Source: Ensifer sp. BR816 (GTDB taxonomy: Bacteria; Pseudomonadota; Alphaproteobacteria; Rhizobiales; Rhizobiaceae). From it: a stretch of 64,000 nt of DNA. Positions 62,691-64,000 of this stretch are shown piece by piece. The notes under the pieces are model-generated. The model made no database searches. It was not told the DNA's origin and was given only the letters and a program-made list of their open reading frames with translations. The position numbers and the translations under genes are program-made. The DNA is taken from assembly GCF_000378985.1 (NCBI RefSeq), contig NZ_KB905371.1:513908-577907 (forward strand), read 5' to 3'. Position 1 is the first letter of the stretch; every line of letters starts with the position of its first letter.

Positions 62691-63788
62691 CTAGTCCATT
62701 CTGATGGTCAAGCTGCTGGGGCAATGATCGGAAAGACGCAACTTGTCGGCCGGCGTCGGGTTGGGCCAGGTAAATTGCTTTTCCGAATCCGGCACGATCA
62801 TGGTCGCGGCTCGGGTGCCGTAGATGAAGAACTCGATGGGAAGGATGTTATAGGTGTCGGGGTTAGCGATACCGGACGGGTTTGGCTGTCGAAACTCCCG
62901 CCAGCACGTAGACATGTTTTCGTATGGCTGCCGGAAGAGTTGGATGTCGGACCGCGGATCCCTGTCGAGACCCGTCTTATCGGCACTATAGCCGCTCAGC
63001 GCAATCCAGACTTCATCTGGGATCGCACCCGGCTGTGCATCGAGGCGACGATTGAAGTCCCCGACAATCATCCACGCTTCGCCCGCGGTTTCTCGCGCCT
63101 CGATCCATTTGCGAAGCGGATACATCTGCTGTCCAAGCGTATCACATGCCCGGCTGGCTGGCTGCCCGGTCGCCGGATCGGTGTTCCACAGCCTGAAGCT
63201 TATGAAGTCGTCGAAGCATCCGCTCTTGAGATGAACATCGAGGACCCGCAATGTCGAGCCGGCCGGCGACTGGATCGTGACGTCCAGGCCCCATCGGATC
63301 CGGCGGATCGTTCCGTTGTCGTCAAAGGTGACATCGAGTGACTTGTAGTCTGCTGCAGAGATAATCTTCAGCTCCGAGTTCGGGCGCAAGGCCACCGCCG
63401 GATATTGTACGCGGGTCGCGGTCGTCGGCCCGACGGCGGTCATGCCGCTCTTGGTACAGACTGGAGCGATGGATTGGCCCTCGGCCTCCGCGAATTGACC
63501 GCTGATGCAATGCTCCCAGCCCTCGGTTGCTGGAAAGACCGCGTCCAGCGCAGCCGGGCTTGTTACCTCTTGGAGAAACATCACCTCGGCGGAGACCGCG
63601 TCCCGCCAGTGTTTAAGGTCGGTATAGTCTTGGCTGGTGCGGACATGGTCATCGGGAAAGACTGTCTTGGGGTCGCCTGGGTAGACCAGCGTTTGAATAT
63701 TCCAATTGCCGAGCGTGAATTCCGCCGCCCCTGCCGGCATCGGCAAGACCATCGAGATGAGCATTATGCATATCGAACGTGTCAGCAT
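62691..63788 (-). CDS. Secreted endonuclease/exonuclease/phosphatase-family protein
   Basis: The 365-residue protein has a signal peptide (cleavage near PAGAA) and the EEP fold: N in LGNWNIQ, E in FLQEV, H in VLDVHLKSG, the GDFN motif and the final SDHCPS. Such enzymes are metal-dependent phosphodiesterases acting on DNA, phospholipids or phosphorylated small molecules; being secreted, this one may degrade external DNA. It is followed by the lyase-like gene in a likely operon. Confidence 0.83.
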   Translation of the reverse strand: MLTRSICIMLISMVLPMPAGAAEFTLGNWNIQTLVYPGDPKTVFPDDHVRTSQDYTDLKHWRDAVSAEVMFLQEVTSPAALDAVFPATEGWEHCISGQFAEAEGQSIAPVCTKSGMTAVGPTTATRVQYPAVALRPNSELKIISAADYKSLDVTFDDNGTIRRIRWGLDVTIQSPAGSTLRVLDVHLKSGCFDDFISFRLWNTDPATGQPASRACDTLGQQMYPLRKWIEARETAGEAWMIVGDFNRRLDAQPGAIPDEVWIALSGYSADKTGLDRDPRSDIQLFRQPYENMSTCWREFRQPNPSGIANPDTYNILPIEFFIYGTRAATMIVPDSEKQFTWPNPTPADKLRLSDHCPSSLTIRMD

Positions 63789-64000
63789 GCATTTTTCCCT
63801 CCGGCTTCATGAATAGTCCTGCAGTGAGCGGCCTATTTCTAACAGCGAAATGAACGTTATCGATGCCGCTGTGCTGTCCGTATTCTGCTTCAGCAGGTCC
63901 GCGTGCTTTGGGGCGTTTGAGCGGCCGTTAATGGCTGCCAAGTCGAGCGAGAAACCGCACCGCGCTCTTGCTCGGCATGAACAGATAAGCTCCCCCGCGC

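Noticed and set aside
1..64000. CRISPR arrays, rRNA and tRNA genes
   Set aside because: No regularly spaced direct repeats, no rRNA sequence and no complete tRNA fold were noticed anywhere in the window.

Overview
The window looks like an accessory region of an alphaproteobacterium of the Rhizobiales (Sinorhizobium/Ensifer/Rhizobium/Agrobacterium type). This rests on high GC, many ABC amino-acid importers including a full aapJQMP-like operon, divergent LysR and AraC regulators, and abundant IS66, IS21 and Tn3-type debris. It could be a megaplasmid or a chromosomal island; the sequence does not decide this.

Layout. 1-8.2 kb is a defence and toxin cluster: an ASCH-domain gene cut by the window edge, a Kiwa pair (kwaA-kwaB), an uncharacterised set of four genes (a GHKL-type ATPase converging on an operon of a STAS-like/winged-helix protein, a small protein and a cysteine-rich predicted TIM-barrel protein), a hipBA module and a decayed DUF3800 gene. 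8.4-14.8 kb holds a large chemoreceptor, a trypsin-like protease fused to a DNA/RNA non-specific nuclease, a membrane protein and a small conserved-looking protein. 14.9-28.7 kb is bounded by inverted copies of one transposon terminus. It contains a frameshifted LysR regulator, a polar amino-acid ABC importer with a divergent alanine-racemase-like enzyme and a CapA-like phosphoesterase, then a Tn3-family transposon whose resolvase and transposase are both broken. Its tnpA is split by a complete IS66-family element with an 8-bp target duplication.

28.9-33.4 kb is mostly gene debris (EAL fragment, istB relic, BisC-type molybdoenzyme relic) around an intact flavin reductase and a fatty-acid/sterol hydroxylase. 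33.4-47.1 kb is an intact catabolic block: AraC regulator, MFS transporter, enolase-superfamily dehydratase, aapJQMP-like importer and a PatB-type C-S lyase on one strand; on the other a LysR regulator, a monooxygenase-fold protein, an FAD amine oxidase, a zinc alcohol dehydrogenase and a bicupin. Together they suggest import and oxidative breakdown of an amino-acid-like or amine compound.

47.4-50.3 kb has a TTC38-like TPR protein, a 5'-truncated DJ-1/PfpI gene, a possible group II intron fragment and a parDE locus with intact antitoxin and destroyed toxin. 51.0-60.2 kb is a second defence-like island: an HNH-AAA ATPase fusion (Septu-like), a second HNH protein, a large SF2 helicase with a possible C-terminal nuclease domain, and a convergent two-gene operon of an NdpA/YejK-like protein and a membrane-anchored protein. 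60.4-63.8 kb encodes membrane or secreted proteins, including a frameshifted polysaccharide lyase and a secreted endonuclease/exonuclease/phosphatase-family protein.

The best candidates for undescribed systems are the four-gene set at 2.2-5.1 kb and the HNH-ATPase/HNH/helicase plus NdpA-like/membrane cluster at 51-60 kb.
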